Below, piece after piece: positions 18,094-25,898 of a stretch of 64,000 bases of DNA; within the stretch, counting starts at the first letter, position 1, and each line of letters opens with the position of its first letter. This DNA is from FEB-10 sp963710645 (GTDB lineage: Bacteria > Acidobacteriota > Thermoanaerobaculia > Thermoanaerobaculales > Sulfomarinibacteraceae). The stretch lies in contig CAVQBD010000009.1 in NCBI GenBank assembly GCA_963710645.1, positions 1,178,001-1,242,000 of the forward strand, read 5' to 3'. Below the pieces are notes generated by a model, which saw nothing but the letters and a program-made list of their open reading frames with translations, made no database searches and was not told the DNA's origin. Both the position numbers and the translations under genes were made by a program.

Positions 18094-19284
18094 TCAGCCG
18101 AGCTCGCCGTCGAACCGATCGAGGATCAGACGGGCGGCCTGTTGTGCGCCGTCGGTGACCCTCGGCGGTTGCCGCGGGCCCAGCAACAGTCCGTCGATCG
18201 CCTCCACCCAACTGCCGTCGTTGAACCCGTCCTCAGTGATCTCCACCGCGTTCATCGTCGTTCCCACAAAGTCAGCCAACACCTGCGATTCGCGAAACCG
18301 TGGTCTGCCGATGTACGCCATGGCCGCCCCGGACTGGTGGGCTTCGGCCACCGTGCTGTATCCCAGCTTGCCAACCACCACGTCGGCAGCCGCCACCAGG
18401 TCTGGATGGTGAAACCCCGAGCGGAAGGGGAGCAACGTCAACCGTCCGCGGCGGCTGGCCCGGTCAGCACCGCCCGGCACCACGAAATGGGCGGTCCGGT
18501 GACTCTCGAGCGCGGCCAGGGCACGATAGTCCCAGCTCACTCCGCCCATGGTGAGGAGCACCAGCGGATCCGCATCGGATATGTCAAACCGGTTCCTGGT
18601 CACTCGCACAGAGGTTGACGGACGCCGCGCCACCGGCGCCACACCCCATCCATCGCCGGCAGTCCTGCACCATGGCCTGGTCTGGATGTGGAGGTCGCTG
18701 TCCTCAAACAGCCGCGCCATGGTCCGAGCATGCTCTTCAAGCCCGGGATGAGCTGGATCGTAGCCTCGGTAGATCCAGTCCCAGGTGAAATTCTCCACCA
18801 ACACGCTGGGCAGACCCAGCCGCCGCGCGGCAGCAAGGCCAAGGGGCGAGATGTCGCAGATCACCAACCGGCAGCCGAGCCGGCCAATGAGATTCGTGAT
18901 GCGGTCGAGCACGCCCGACCCTGGCGCCAACAACCGATCGAGCCTGCGCGCCGTCGCCTCCAGATCTTCCGCGAGCGGGGTCCGCTGGACCAGTCCCACG
19001 TCTGTGGTCAACCGGTGCAACTTGAATGGACAGCTCAGACCATCGGCAAAGAACCAACGAGGTACTGTGGTCAGGAGGTGGATCTCAAGACCGGACCGAA
19101 GAGCACACAATGACTCGATCACCGCACTGATTCGCGCGGCATGGCCGAACCCGTGCGGCGAGACCACAACCGCCACGGCAGCGTCCCGGGTCACTCGACG
19201 CCGGCTCACACCACCGACCAGCGGTGCTTTGCCCTGGCCAACACCCCGTGCCCTGGGCATCTCGAGGTGCGCGACGGTTGACAT
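18094..19284 (-). CDS. glycosyltransferase-like protein (GT-B fold, L-arabinokinase N-domain type)
   Basis: The 396-residue protein has a GT-B organisation. The N-terminal SPHGFGHAARISAV (about 41-54) resembles the start of MurG-like and L-arabinokinase-associated domains. A central VICDISPLGLAAARRLGLPSV is followed by a C-terminal sugar-nucleotide-binding region with VVVGKLGYSTVAEA and a G-x-A-M-A-Y-I stretch. A nucleotide-sugar transferase acting in the cytoplasm is plausible; the substrate is unknown. The first 30 residues are not conserved-looking and have no ribosome site upstream, so a start nearer residue 30 is possible. It is divergent from the gene at 19351. Confidence 0.75.
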   Translation of the reverse strand: MSTVAHLEMPRARGVGQGKAPLVGGVSRRRVTRDAAVAVVVSPHGFGHAARISAVIESLCALRSGLEIHLLTTVPRWFFADGLSCPFKLHRLTTDVGLVQRTPLAEDLEATARRLDRLLAPGSGVLDRITNLIGRLGCRLVICDISPLGLAAARRLGLPSVLVENFTWDWIYRGYDPAHPGLEEHARTMARLFEDSDLHIQTRPWCRTAGDGWGVAPVARRPSTSVRVTRNRFDISDADPLVLLTMGGVSWDYRALAALESHRTAHFVVPGGADRASRRGRLTLLPFRSGFHHPDLVAAADVVVGKLGYSTVAEAHQSGAAMAYIGRPRFRESQVLADFVGTTMNAVEITEDGFNDGSWVEAIDGLLLGPRQPPRVTDGAQQAARLILDRFDGELG

Positions 19285-19338
19285 ACGGGAGGGGTATTGA
19301 ACGCAGCGATCATGCCGTTGTGATACCAGTGTACGTGA

Positions 19339-19344
19339 TAGGAT
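19339..19344 (+). promoter_or_regulatory. candidate -10 box of the 19351 gene (leaderless arrangement)
   Basis: TAGGAT ends exactly 6 nt before ATG 19351 and there is no Shine-Dalgarno sequence. A possible weak -35 (GTTGTG) lies 16 nt upstream. Confidence 0.45.
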
Positions 19345-19350
19345 CTCGCC

Positions 19351-20238
19351 ATGAGATCAGTGTCCCTACTCGTCGGCGTGGTGGTGCTTATGGCGAGCAC
19401 CATCTCGGCCCAGACCTCCACCGCCCGTGCCTGGCAACAACGCCTCTCATTGGAGATCCCGCTGCCCGTGCCGGCGGTTGAGTTGGAGTCGGTCAACCCC
19501 TTTGCATTGCCTGTGGAGACTCCCCCCGAGTTTCTGACATCGATGCCGCCGAGCAAGGTCCTGGTTGCCGGCCCCGCCCTGGTTGCCGCCTACGTCGATG
19601 CCAAAGGCGAGTGCCTGGGGGCGGTACCCCTCGAGCTGCCCTTCCCTGGGCTCACCTCGGTGATCGTCGAGGAACTCACGGGAAAACGCTTCGACCCCGC
19701 CCTCGTGGGAACTACGCCAACGCCTTCCTGGGTCGTGCTGCAAGCGATTCTCGAGGGCAAAGTGAAGGAGAGTGAGGCCTCCGCGCCGCAGCTCACCCTC
19801 CCCGACCCCGCCAACCCGTCAACTCCCAGCCGACCATCAACGGTGTCACCCTCGGGGAATTTGTTGCGTCTGCCGGTCACATCGATGGCCGATCTGACCT
19901 CCCTCGCCTCACCCAAGAAGCTCAAGATCAAGGCCCCGGGCCAGGAGGCCGGGATCGTGATCAGTGCTCTATTGCACATCACCGCCGGTGGCCTTTGCGA
20001 CCGGTTCGTTCCCCTCGATCTCCCGTCCGGTCTCATTCCGTGGCTCTCTGCCTACCTCGACACGTGGCGACTGCAGCCGGCCACCCTTGACGGCGCGCCG
20101 ACTCAGAGCTGGGTGATCTACTCGGGCCGAATCCAGCTCAAGCTCTCCGGACTCAACTCCACCGCGATCAGGACTCTCGCTGACCGGATATACGATCCCT
20201 TCGAAGTGGCCGGCGAACAGCCGAATGGTGAAGAGTGA
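19351..20238 (+). CDS. secreted protein with two TonB_C-like repeats
   Basis: A 295-residue protein with a signal peptide (1-21, ending STISAQ). Two similar domains follow, about 65-140 and 195-275. Each has a short strand pair, a helix and a segment of the type F/L-x-P-A-x-x-(D/T)-G/T-x-P-T-x-SWV followed by a hydrophobic strand. This resembles the C-terminal domain of TonB-type energy transducers, but there is no transmembrane anchor or proline-rich linker. A Pro/Ser/Thr-rich linker (about 142-170) separates them. The periplasmic location is inferred from the signal; the function is unknown. Confidence 0.7.
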   Translation: MRSVSLLVGVVVLMASTISAQTSTARAWQQRLSLEIPLPVPAVELESVNPFALPVETPPEFLTSMPPSKVLVAGPALVAAYVDAKGECLGAVPLELPFPGLTSVIVEELTGKRFDPALVGTTPTPSWVVLQAILEGKVKESEASAPQLTLPDPANPSTPSRPSTVSPSGNLLRLPVTSMADLTSLASPKKLKIKAPGQEAGIVISALLHITAGGLCDRFVPLDLPSGLIPWLSAYLDTWRLQPATLDGAPTQSWVIYSGRIQLKLSGLNSTAIRTLADRIYDPFEVAGEQPNGEE

Positions 20239-20240
20239 GT

Positions 20241-20285
20241 CGAGTGAATAGTAGAGTGAATAGTGAATAGTGAATAGTGAATAGA
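20241..20285. repeat. heptameric TGAATAG array
   Basis: Five or so copies of TGAATAG (the complement of CTATTCA at 5029-5089) lie just after the stop of the 19351 gene, between it and convergent selB. Confidence 0.9.
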
Positions 20286-20381
20286 GGGGGCAGGGTACCA
20301 GGGCATCGCTCACCCTGTGGAGCCCACATTCACAACCAAGCTCACTCCAACTGCCACCGGCTCTTGGGACCGAAGACCAGA

Positions 20382-22298
20382 TCACCCCTGGGTGCGTCTG
20401 AGGATCTTCCGCACATTGCCCTGGCGCACGGTGACCCGCTCCGAATCCAGCCACTCGAGTACCGGGATCGCGAGCTTTCGAGTGAGACCAAAAACGTCCT
20501 TGAATTCGCCGACGGACATGGTCTCGGCCGAATGAGAGCGCACGGTATTGACCACCTCGTCCAGGGCCGCACGGTGGATCAACAGCTTGCCTTCGAGTCG
20601 TACCAACCGGCCTCGCTGAACAAGGAACTGGCAGATCCCCTCCACCATGACCGGTTTGGCAGCCAGACGCCCGGCCACCTCGCCCGGTGACGGCGGTTCA
20701 AGACCAGCCTCTCGATACACCGACTCCACCTTGCGCGACAGCTCTGCACCGAGCTCGGTCATGTGCTCTTCTAACCCCGGCGGAACGACGCGGCCTCCTG
20801 AGAACTCGAGGACCCCACGGTGGCGCAGCTCCTCGAGGTAGACATCGGCCAGCGCCTCTGCCGACCGCCCAAGCAGCGAGCCCATGAAATCGCGCGCCGG
20901 AATGCCCGCCGATACTTCCTGATCGGCCAGACGACCCTTCAGCTCCGCTTTGGCGGCGACAGCCAGCTCATCGAGGACCGCCCGCGAGACCATCCGAGGA
21001 GGCCTGGTCGGAAGACTTTGGATTGAACCGTTGGAGAGCAGCCGCCCGAGTGGAGCCTCCACGGCGCCTTGCAGCACGCCGAGCCTGCCCGCAAGGGCAC
21101 TCGCTGGCACCGCGGCCAGCCCTGCGCGTTCGATCCAACCGCCGAGCACCTCCGGCCATGTCCCTCGGTGAACGGTGGTCAGCAGGTTGAGTCCCGCGCT
21201 GTGTTTGCGGCGCCACCTGCTCAGATGAGCGTCCAAAACCACCCCGCCGGCAAACGTGTTCACCGGCGACGGCCGCCTCAAGACCAGGCGATCACCGGGA
21301 AAGAGCAGCAGGGGTTCCTGCAGGCCGAGCTGCGCCACAGCTGTACCACCGGGAGCCAAGGGACGAGTCCCGAGTCGCTCGATCCTCGCCTGGACTCGCG
21401 ATGCCAGGGCATGGACCTCCACCTCCTCGCCCTCGTCCAGAGGCTTCGGTGCCGACGGCAGAAGCTCGAGCTGGACGGTAACCAGACGAGTTGTCTCCCA
21501 TGGTCCCTTGCTCAGGAGCTGGTCACCCCGCTTGAGATCTCCTCTGGACAGACCCACCAGGTTGACTGCCACTCTTTCGCCGGCTTCCACACGCTGGCGT
21601 TCCTCGCCGTGAACGTGCAGCCGGCGGATCCTCGCCGAAGAGCCCTCGCCCGGCAGGATCATCACTTCGTCTCCCACCGCCACCGAACCCCACAACGAGG
21701 TCCCGGTCACCACCGTGCCGGCGCCGGTCAGCGAAAACACCCGGTCCACCACCTCGCGAAAGGGTCGGTCCTCGATTTGGTGCGGCGCAGCTGCCGCCGC
21801 ATCGGCGAGCAGCAGCTTTCGGAGCTCGTCCATGCCCAGGCCGGTGGTCGCCGACACTCTCACCACCGGTGCGTGTTCATACGGTGTCCCGTCGAGGAGG
21901 TCTAAGACATCCTCCTCCACGAGATCGATCATGTCAGCCTCGGCCATATCCGCTTTGGTGAGGGCGACCACGATGCCCGGAACGCCCATCAATCGGATCA
22001 CCTCCAGGTGCTCCCGAGTCTGAGGCATGACGCTCTCGTCGGCGGCCACCACCACCAACGCGCGATCGATTCCGGCAGCGCCGGCGATCATCGTATGAAC
22101 CAGGCGTTCGTGTCCCGGCACGTCCACAAAGTGCAGCTGGAGGTCGTCATCTGTGAGCTGGGCAAAGCCCAGATCGATGGTGATCCCGCGTTCGCGCTCC
22201 TCCGGCAACCGATCGCAATCGGTACCGGTCAGGGCGCGAATCAAGGTGGTCTTTCCGTGGTCGATGTGTCCTGCGGTACCGAAGACGACGTGGCGCAT
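20382..22298 (-). CDS. selB: selenocysteine-specific translation elongation factor SelB
   Basis: SelB is the GTPase that delivers Sec-tRNA to UGA codons marked by a SECIS hairpin. The 638 residues show GTPase motifs GTAGHIDHGKTTL (G1), the switch GITIDLGF, DVPGHE (G3) and TKAD (G4). Beta-barrel domains follow, and then the four winged-helix repeats of SelB (about 380-638), which bind the SECIS RNA. Its presence means the organism decodes UGA as selenocysteine. selA and tRNA-Sec are not in the window, so they must lie elsewhere. ATG at 22298 is preceded at 6 nt by TACCAT, with no ribosome site. Confidence 0.96.
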   Translation of the reverse strand: MRHVVFGTAGHIDHGKTTLIRALTGTDCDRLPEERERGITIDLGFAQLTDDDLQLHFVDVPGHERLVHTMIAGAAGIDRALVVVAADESVMPQTREHLEVIRLMGVPGIVVALTKADMAEADMIDLVEEDVLDLLDGTPYEHAPVVRVSATTGLGMDELRKLLLADAAAAAPHQIEDRPFREVVDRVFSLTGAGTVVTGTSLWGSVAVGDEVMILPGEGSSARIRRLHVHGEERQRVEAGERVAVNLVGLSRGDLKRGDQLLSKGPWETTRLVTVQLELLPSAPKPLDEGEEVEVHALASRVQARIERLGTRPLAPGGTAVAQLGLQEPLLLFPGDRLVLRRPSPVNTFAGGVVLDAHLSRWRRKHSAGLNLLTTVHRGTWPEVLGGWIERAGLAAVPASALAGRLGVLQGAVEAPLGRLLSNGSIQSLPTRPPRMVSRAVLDELAVAAKAELKGRLADQEVSAGIPARDFMGSLLGRSAEALADVYLEELRHRGVLEFSGGRVVPPGLEEHMTELGAELSRKVESVYREAGLEPPSPGEVAGRLAAKPVMVEGICQFLVQRGRLVRLEGKLLIHRAALDEVVNTVRSHSAETMSVGEFKDVFGLTRKLAIPVLEWLDSERVTVRQGNVRKILRRTQG

Positions 22299-22304
22299 CC
22301 AATC

Positions 22305-22310
22305 ATGGTA
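22305..22310 (-). promoter_or_regulatory. candidate -10 box of selB (leaderless arrangement)
   Basis: TACCAT on the minus strand, then GATTGG, then the selB ATG: a 6-nt spacing identical to recN, the PASTA gene, the 19351 gene and the CYTH gene. Confidence 0.45.
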
Positions 22311-22322
22311 CGCGTCCCCTTG

Positions 22323-22377
22323 CTTTGGGGCTAGGGGCTACGGGGCTCGGGGCTCGGGGCTCGGGGCTCGGGGCTTC
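22323..22377. repeat. heptameric GGGGCTA / GGGGCTC array
   Basis: About seven tandem units, the first ones GGGGCTA and the later ones GGGGCTC, sit in the divergent gap between selB and the CYTH gene. A GAGTCCC / GAGATCC-type array follows at about 22438-22470, partly complementary to it. Confidence 0.88.
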
Positions 22378-22490
22378 GAGGAGCATGGATCCGCCATTTC
22401 ACAAAGAACCACCGGATGACGTGACCGCTCACAACATCCGAGTCCCGAGCCCCGAGATCCGAGATCCGAGCCACGTCCCTTGTGCCGCGA

Positions 22491-22496
22491 TATGCT
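22491..22496 (+). promoter_or_regulatory. candidate -10 box of the CYTH gene (leaderless arrangement)
   Basis: TATGCT ends exactly 6 nt before ATG 22503; no ribosome-binding site is present between them. Confidence 0.45.
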
Positions 22497-22502
22497 CTAT
22501 TC

Positions 22503-23072
22503 ATGACAGAGCCAACACCGACGGAGACGGAACTCAAGATCCCGGTTTCGGATTTGGCAAGGGTCCGCGCAACACTGGCCTCAATGGGTGGCCACCTGGT
22601 CCATGCCACCCAACGCGAGGTGAATATCCTCTTCGACTCCGACACGCTGGACCTGGCCGGCGCCGGACGAGTGCTCCGGCTGCGTCGAATCGGCGACCGC
22701 CACATCCTGACCATGAAGGGACCAGCACGTTACCAGGGGAAGATCAAGCATCGCGAGGAACTCGAAACCAAGGTTGGCGACGTGAAGATCTTGGCGGCGA
22801 TCTTCCAACACCTAGGCGTCCACCCGGTCACACGGTACGAAAAGGACCGCGAAACCTGGAGGATCGACTCGGTCATTATTTCCCTGGACCACACTCCCAT
22901 GGGTGATTTCGTGGAACTCGAAGGACCCTCTGAACGGTTGGTCGCGCTCGCCGGAGACATGGGAATCGATGCCGAAGCCGCGGTCCGCGAATCCTACCTG
23001 AGTCTCTGGCGAGATCACCGCAGTCGTCACCCGGATCTGGAGCTTCCCCAGGACATGGTCTTCGACGAATGA
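22503..23072 (+). CDS. CYTH-domain protein (class IV adenylate cyclase / triphosphatase type)
   Basis: The 189-residue protein begins with the ETELKI motif (ExExK, about residues 7-12) that defines the CYTH triphosphate tunnel fold. LRLRRIGDRHILTMKGP (about 59-75), KHREELETKV and the ILDHxPMGDFVELEG-like strand (about 125-137) supply the alternating basic and acidic tunnel residues. Family members hydrolyse triphosphates or make cAMP; the sequence alone does not decide. The open frame starts 21 nt earlier, but ATG 22503 fits the family and the -10 spacing. It overlaps the next gene by ATGA. Confidence 0.88.
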   Translation: MTEPTPTETELKIPVSDLARVRATLASMGGHLVHATQREVNILFDSDTLDLAGAGRVLRLRRIGDRHILTMKGPARYQGKIKHREELETKVGDVKILAAIFQHLGVHPVTRYEKDRETWRIDSVIISLDHTPMGDFVELEGPSERLVALAGDMGIDAEAAVRESYLSLWRDHRSRHPDLELPQDMVFDE

Positions 23073-24025
23073 CCGCTTTCGACCTGCAAACCGCCATGGT
23101 CTTTGCCGCGGGCAGGGGTGAACGGATGCTGCCCCTGTCCCTGGCGGTCCCAAAACCCGCGCTGCCCACCCCCTCCGGACCGGTGGTGTGCGCGTCCATC
23201 CGCCAAGCAGCCAATATCGGCTGCCGTCGCATCACGGTCAACAGTTGGCATCTGGCCGACCTGATGGAGGCAGCCGTCCTCGGTTGCACGAGCGACGACC
23301 TAGCGACGGTCTGCTGTCGCGAGCCCGAGCTCATGGGGACCGCCGGAGGTCTCGCCCTGGCCCGGGACCGGGGCCTGCTCGGCACCGAGGGCCCGATCCT
23401 TGTCATCAACGGTGACGGCTTGCTCCGGCTGTCCCTGGAACCCCTCCTTCGCCGATTTGCAACCAGCGGCGACCTTGTCACCCTCGGTCTGCTGCCCCAT
23501 CTCGACCCCAGCAGGTGGTCGCGGGTGACCCTGGACGCTGGCGGGGCGGTGGACCGGATCCTCCCTCCCGGATTATCGGCGCGCGGCGAGGTTCCGCTTC
23601 TGTACCCCGGAGTGATGGTGGTCTCCCGGCAGGCGCTCAACGCCCTTGAGACCTTTCCCCACGGCGTGGCCGAGGGCCTCTGGGAACCTGCCCGTGCGGC
23701 CGGTCGGTTCGGAGGGGCGGTGGTGGCCGGTCACTGGCGGGAGGTGGGAACTCCAACCGATTACCTGAAGGCCGTACTGCTTCAGCTTGGCTCTTCAACT
23801 GCCATCGACCCTTCCGCGGAGGTGGACCCAGAGGCCGCGTTGGATTCTGCCTACATCGGCCCGGGGGCGCGGGTGGAGGCGGGGGCAGTCATCAGCGAGT
23901 CCGTGGTGGCCAACACCGCAGTGGTGCGCCGCGGCGCACGAGTGATCCGATCGGTGTTGATGGGCACCGTTGAAGCCGGCGAAGAAGAATCTGTGGTGGA
24001 TGAGTTCCGCGCGGTACCTCTCTGA
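23069..24025 (+). CDS. sugar-phosphate nucleotidyltransferase with C-terminal left-handed beta-helix
   Basis: The 318-residue protein belongs to the NTP_transferase family. It has an N-terminal FAAGRGERMLPLSLAVPKPALP (signature GxGxRMxPLT..xPKP), GTAGGLALARD, and the metal-binding Asp in VINGDGL (about 113). WREVGTPTDYLKA is typical of mannose-1-phosphate guanylyltransferase-like enzymes. A short hexapeptide-type beta-helix follows (about 250-300). The sugar is not determined. It is coupled to the CYTH gene by a 4-nt overlap, a pairing worth noting because both handle nucleotide triphosphates. Confidence 0.85.
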   Translation: MTAFDLQTAMVFAAGRGERMLPLSLAVPKPALPTPSGPVVCASIRQAANIGCRRITVNSWHLADLMEAAVLGCTSDDLATVCCREPELMGTAGGLALARDRGLLGTEGPILVINGDGLLRLSLEPLLRRFATSGDLVTLGLLPHLDPSRWSRVTLDAGGAVDRILPPGLSARGEVPLLYPGVMVVSRQALNALETFPHGVAEGLWEPARAAGRFGGAVVAGHWREVGTPTDYLKAVLLQLGSSTAIDPSAEVDPEAALDSAYIGPGARVEAGAVISESVVANTAVVRRGARVIRSVLMGTVEAGEEESVVDEFRAVPL

Positions 24026-24462
24026 GGTTCACGAGCCCGGGCTCGATTGAGGTCTTTCTGTTCCGGATTCCGAGTTCCGGGTTCCGGGTTGATGTTCTGG
24101 GCCGGCGGGAATCTTGACTTCCGACTTTCGACCGACTGGGCGAGTGCTCGAGTCCCGAGTCCCGGGGCTTCCCCCACCCGTCCGGTGTGGAGAGTGCGAG
24201 TCGGTGCCGGGCGCCGGCCCGCGCGTTCGCTTCGAGTGGCTGGTTTCGACGCTCCCATCTCCCAACCGCGCTCCCCGAGGGAGCCACCTCTGACACTTTC
24301 GGGACCATTGACCTTCCCAGTCTTCAGTGCGAAAAACCCGAGAGTGTCAGAAGTGGCACGCCCGCCCATCGCGCCCATCCCTCTCTGGGTTGGTGGGTGC
24401 TACAACCTACAAACCACAACCCATAACCCGGGAGGGCGGGGGATCTTGCGTCTTGAATCTTT
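24026..24462. repeat. gene-free 437-bp gap: TTCCGGG array and modular hairpin element (copy F)
   Basis: Tandem TTCCGGG/TTCCGAG units lie at about 24060-24092. A copy of the modular element follows at about 24245-24375. Its left flank (CTCCCATCTCCCAACCGCGC, then TCCCCGAGG) precedes a hairpin with arms 24290-24303 and 24337-24350 (13 of 14 pairs, 33-nt loop), and the right flank GGCACGCCCGCCCATCGCGCCC ends it. No gene is supported. Confidence 0.8.
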
Positions 24463-25092
24463 CTACAGCCCCACCGTCCTCCATTTCTTCCACCCCGCCC
24501 TCCAAACCAGACCGTAGACCCGCCCGGTGCCTGGCGTGATCCGCAGCACCCGCATCCGGTTGTGGTAGTCGGTGACGTAGATGGAGCTCGGCGTCGCCGT
24601 TGAACGAGGTGTGAAAGTAATGATGTCGCCGCGTCCGGCCCGCACGGGGTCGTCGAGGTTTCCGTCCAGCCATCCTCTGCCGGAGGGATCCGGAACCCTT
24701 GGATCGGTGAGAATCCCGAGCCCGGCGGTTGTTCCCTCGAGGTGGAGCACCTCGCCGATCACACGATCACGCCCCGACTCGAGGTCCGCGCGGAGCAGAC
24801 CGTCGCCATCCCCGTCCTCCGCTATGAAACACTTCCACGCTCCGCCCTCGTCGCGCTCAAAGACCAGGGCGGTGGCCCGACACCTCATGATCGCGTGGGC
24901 CCGGCATCTCACGAGCATGCCCCACAGCCTGCCCGACGCCTGCCGAAGAGCGGCCGCACGGCGCGCCTCGGTAAGGGTCGGAATGCCGGCGGCGGCGATC
25001 ATCGCCGTCAGACAGAGCACCACGACCAGTCCCACGAGGCTCCGTCCACTTTGTCGATCGCGCCACACCTCAGCCCGCACTGCCCTTATCAT
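24463..25092 (-). CDS. type IV pilin-like / GspH-type pseudopilin
   Basis: A 209-residue protein with a positively charged leader, then a hydrophobic N-terminal helix (about 18-40) and AARRAAALRQASGRLWGMLVRCRAHAIMRC, the pattern of GspH/FimT pseudopilins. A beta-rich C-terminal half follows, with ALVFERDEGGAWKCFIAEDGDGDG. The prepilin cleavage site would be G-RSLVGL, but the usual Glu at position 5 of the mature protein is Gly here, which is atypical. comEA lies 56 bp upstream in the same direction. Assignment is by architecture only. Confidence 0.7.
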   Translation of the reverse strand: MIRAVRAEVWRDRQSGRSLVGLVVVLCLTAMIAAAGIPTLTEARRAAALRQASGRLWGMLVRCRAHAIMRCRATALVFERDEGGAWKCFIAEDGDGDGLLRADLESGRDRVIGEVLHLEGTTAGLGILTDPRVPDPSGRGWLDGNLDDPVRAGRGDIITFTPRSTATPSSIYVTDYHNRMRVLRITPGTGRVYGLVWRAGWKKWRTVGL

Positions 25093-25109
25093 CGAACCTC
25101 CATGAATAA

Positions 25110-25127
25110 GCGGCCCCGAAGGGCCGC
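25110..25127 (-). terminator. hairpin between comEA and the pseudopilin gene
   Basis: GCGGCCC-CGAA-GGGCCGC is a perfect 7-bp stem with a tetraloop, located 22 nt after the comEA stop. On the minus strand it is followed by TTATT, too weak for a full terminator. Partial termination or mRNA processing is possible. Confidence 0.5.
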
Positions 25128-25148
25128 GTCCCGTCCACGAGTTGTTGA

Positions 25149-25493
25149 TCAGTTTGTAGTGTTGATCTTCGCCTTCTTTCCGCTATTCACTTTTACGGTC
25201 AGGGTCGTTTTGCCTTCGGTGACGATGTGCGACCTCATCGACTCCAACGACTTGGAGCCGATGCCGCGCACCGCAAGCAGTTCGTCCACCTTGCGGAACG
25301 GACCGTTGACCTGGCGGAACTCGATGATGCGTTCGGCCATGGCCGGTCCGATCCTCGGCAGCAGCTGCAGTTGGGCCGCGGTGGCTGTGTTGACGTTCAC
25401 CACACCATTCGAATCCGATCCGGTGTCACCGGCGATGACCACGGCTGTTACCAGAATCGTCACCGCCAACAAAGGCAGCAGGCGTCTTGTCAT
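25149..25493 (-). CDS. ComEA-like helix-hairpin-helix DNA-binding protein
   Basis: The 114-residue protein has a signal peptide or anchor (1-21) and a double HhH ComEA domain (about 30-92): VNVNTATAAQLQLLPRIGPAMAERIIEFR and DELLAVRGIGSKSLESM. ComEA receives DNA in the periplasm during competence. The C-terminal tail is short and basic (about 95-114: KTTLTVKVNSGKKAKINTTN). A GGAGGA ribosome site precedes the ATG. A sigma-54-type -24/-12 match lies about 100 nt upstream. The nearby pseudopilin fits a type IV pilus or DNA-uptake context. Confidence 0.88.
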   Translation of the reverse strand: MTRRLLPLLAVTILVTAVVIAGDTGSDSNGVVNVNTATAAQLQLLPRIGPAMAERIIEFRQVNGPFRKVDELLAVRGIGSKSLESMRSHIVTEGKTTLTVKVNSGKKAKINTTN

Positions 25494-25898
25494 GGTCTTC
25501 CTCCTTTCTCGTGAATTGCTGTTTCTCTTCCTCGCTACCGTGGTCAGGGATCGTGCATGACAACCTCCTCATAACGAGATGACACGGACGGGAGCACGAT
25601 CGGTGCCAATTCGAAGAGATTCGTTAATTTCAATTGAGACAGTAATTTGCAGTCGATGCCTCGGTGTATGCAGCCCCCGCTGTCAAGGTTTTTTGACGCC
25701 AACCGCGAACTGTTGAGTGGTGACGGGAGTCAACATTTTCTTACACTGTCGGCCGGCCCGACACCCGGCGCCGGCAGGCAGGACGGGCGTTCGGGTTATA
25801 CTCCCGGCCCGACTCCGCCGTGATGGAGAATTCATGCCGCGACCCCGCCCAACACAACCTGGTTCCGCGCCACACGCTCATCACCGGGAGACCGGGCG
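25494..25898. other. 405-bp gap between comEA and ubiA, regulatory sequence only
   Basis: The region is more AT-rich than its surroundings. On the minus strand it carries a sigma-54-like site (25592-25609) and, between that and comEA, a strong Shine-Dalgarno site followed by a four-codon frame (ATG near 25559). On the plus strand a TTATACT hexamer (about 25796-25802) could serve ubiA. A TCAAGGTTTTTTGAC imperfect palindrome lies near 25681-25696. No gene is convincing; an open frame from 25820 into ubiA in another frame looks spurious. Confidence 0.55.
25592..25609 (-). promoter_or_regulatory. sigma-54-type (-24/-12) promoter candidate for comEA
   Basis: The minus strand reads TTGGCACCGATCGTGCTC. 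It contains TGGCAC and TGC with the GG-to-GC spacing required by the sigma-54 consensus TGGCACG-N4-TTGC. Transcription would start about 90 nt upstream of comEA. RpoN and its activators are not in the window. Confidence 0.55.

Noticed and set aside
20285..20381. Stretch after selB examined for tRNA-Sec.
   Set aside because: There is no TTCGA T-loop, no paired 8-bp acceptor and no TCA anticodon loop in either strand.
25500..25575. A strong Shine-Dalgarno site followed by a four-codon frame (MHDP) upstream of comEA.
   Set aside because: Too short to support as a gene; it may be a by-product of the GA-rich leader. Mentioned only in the gap description.
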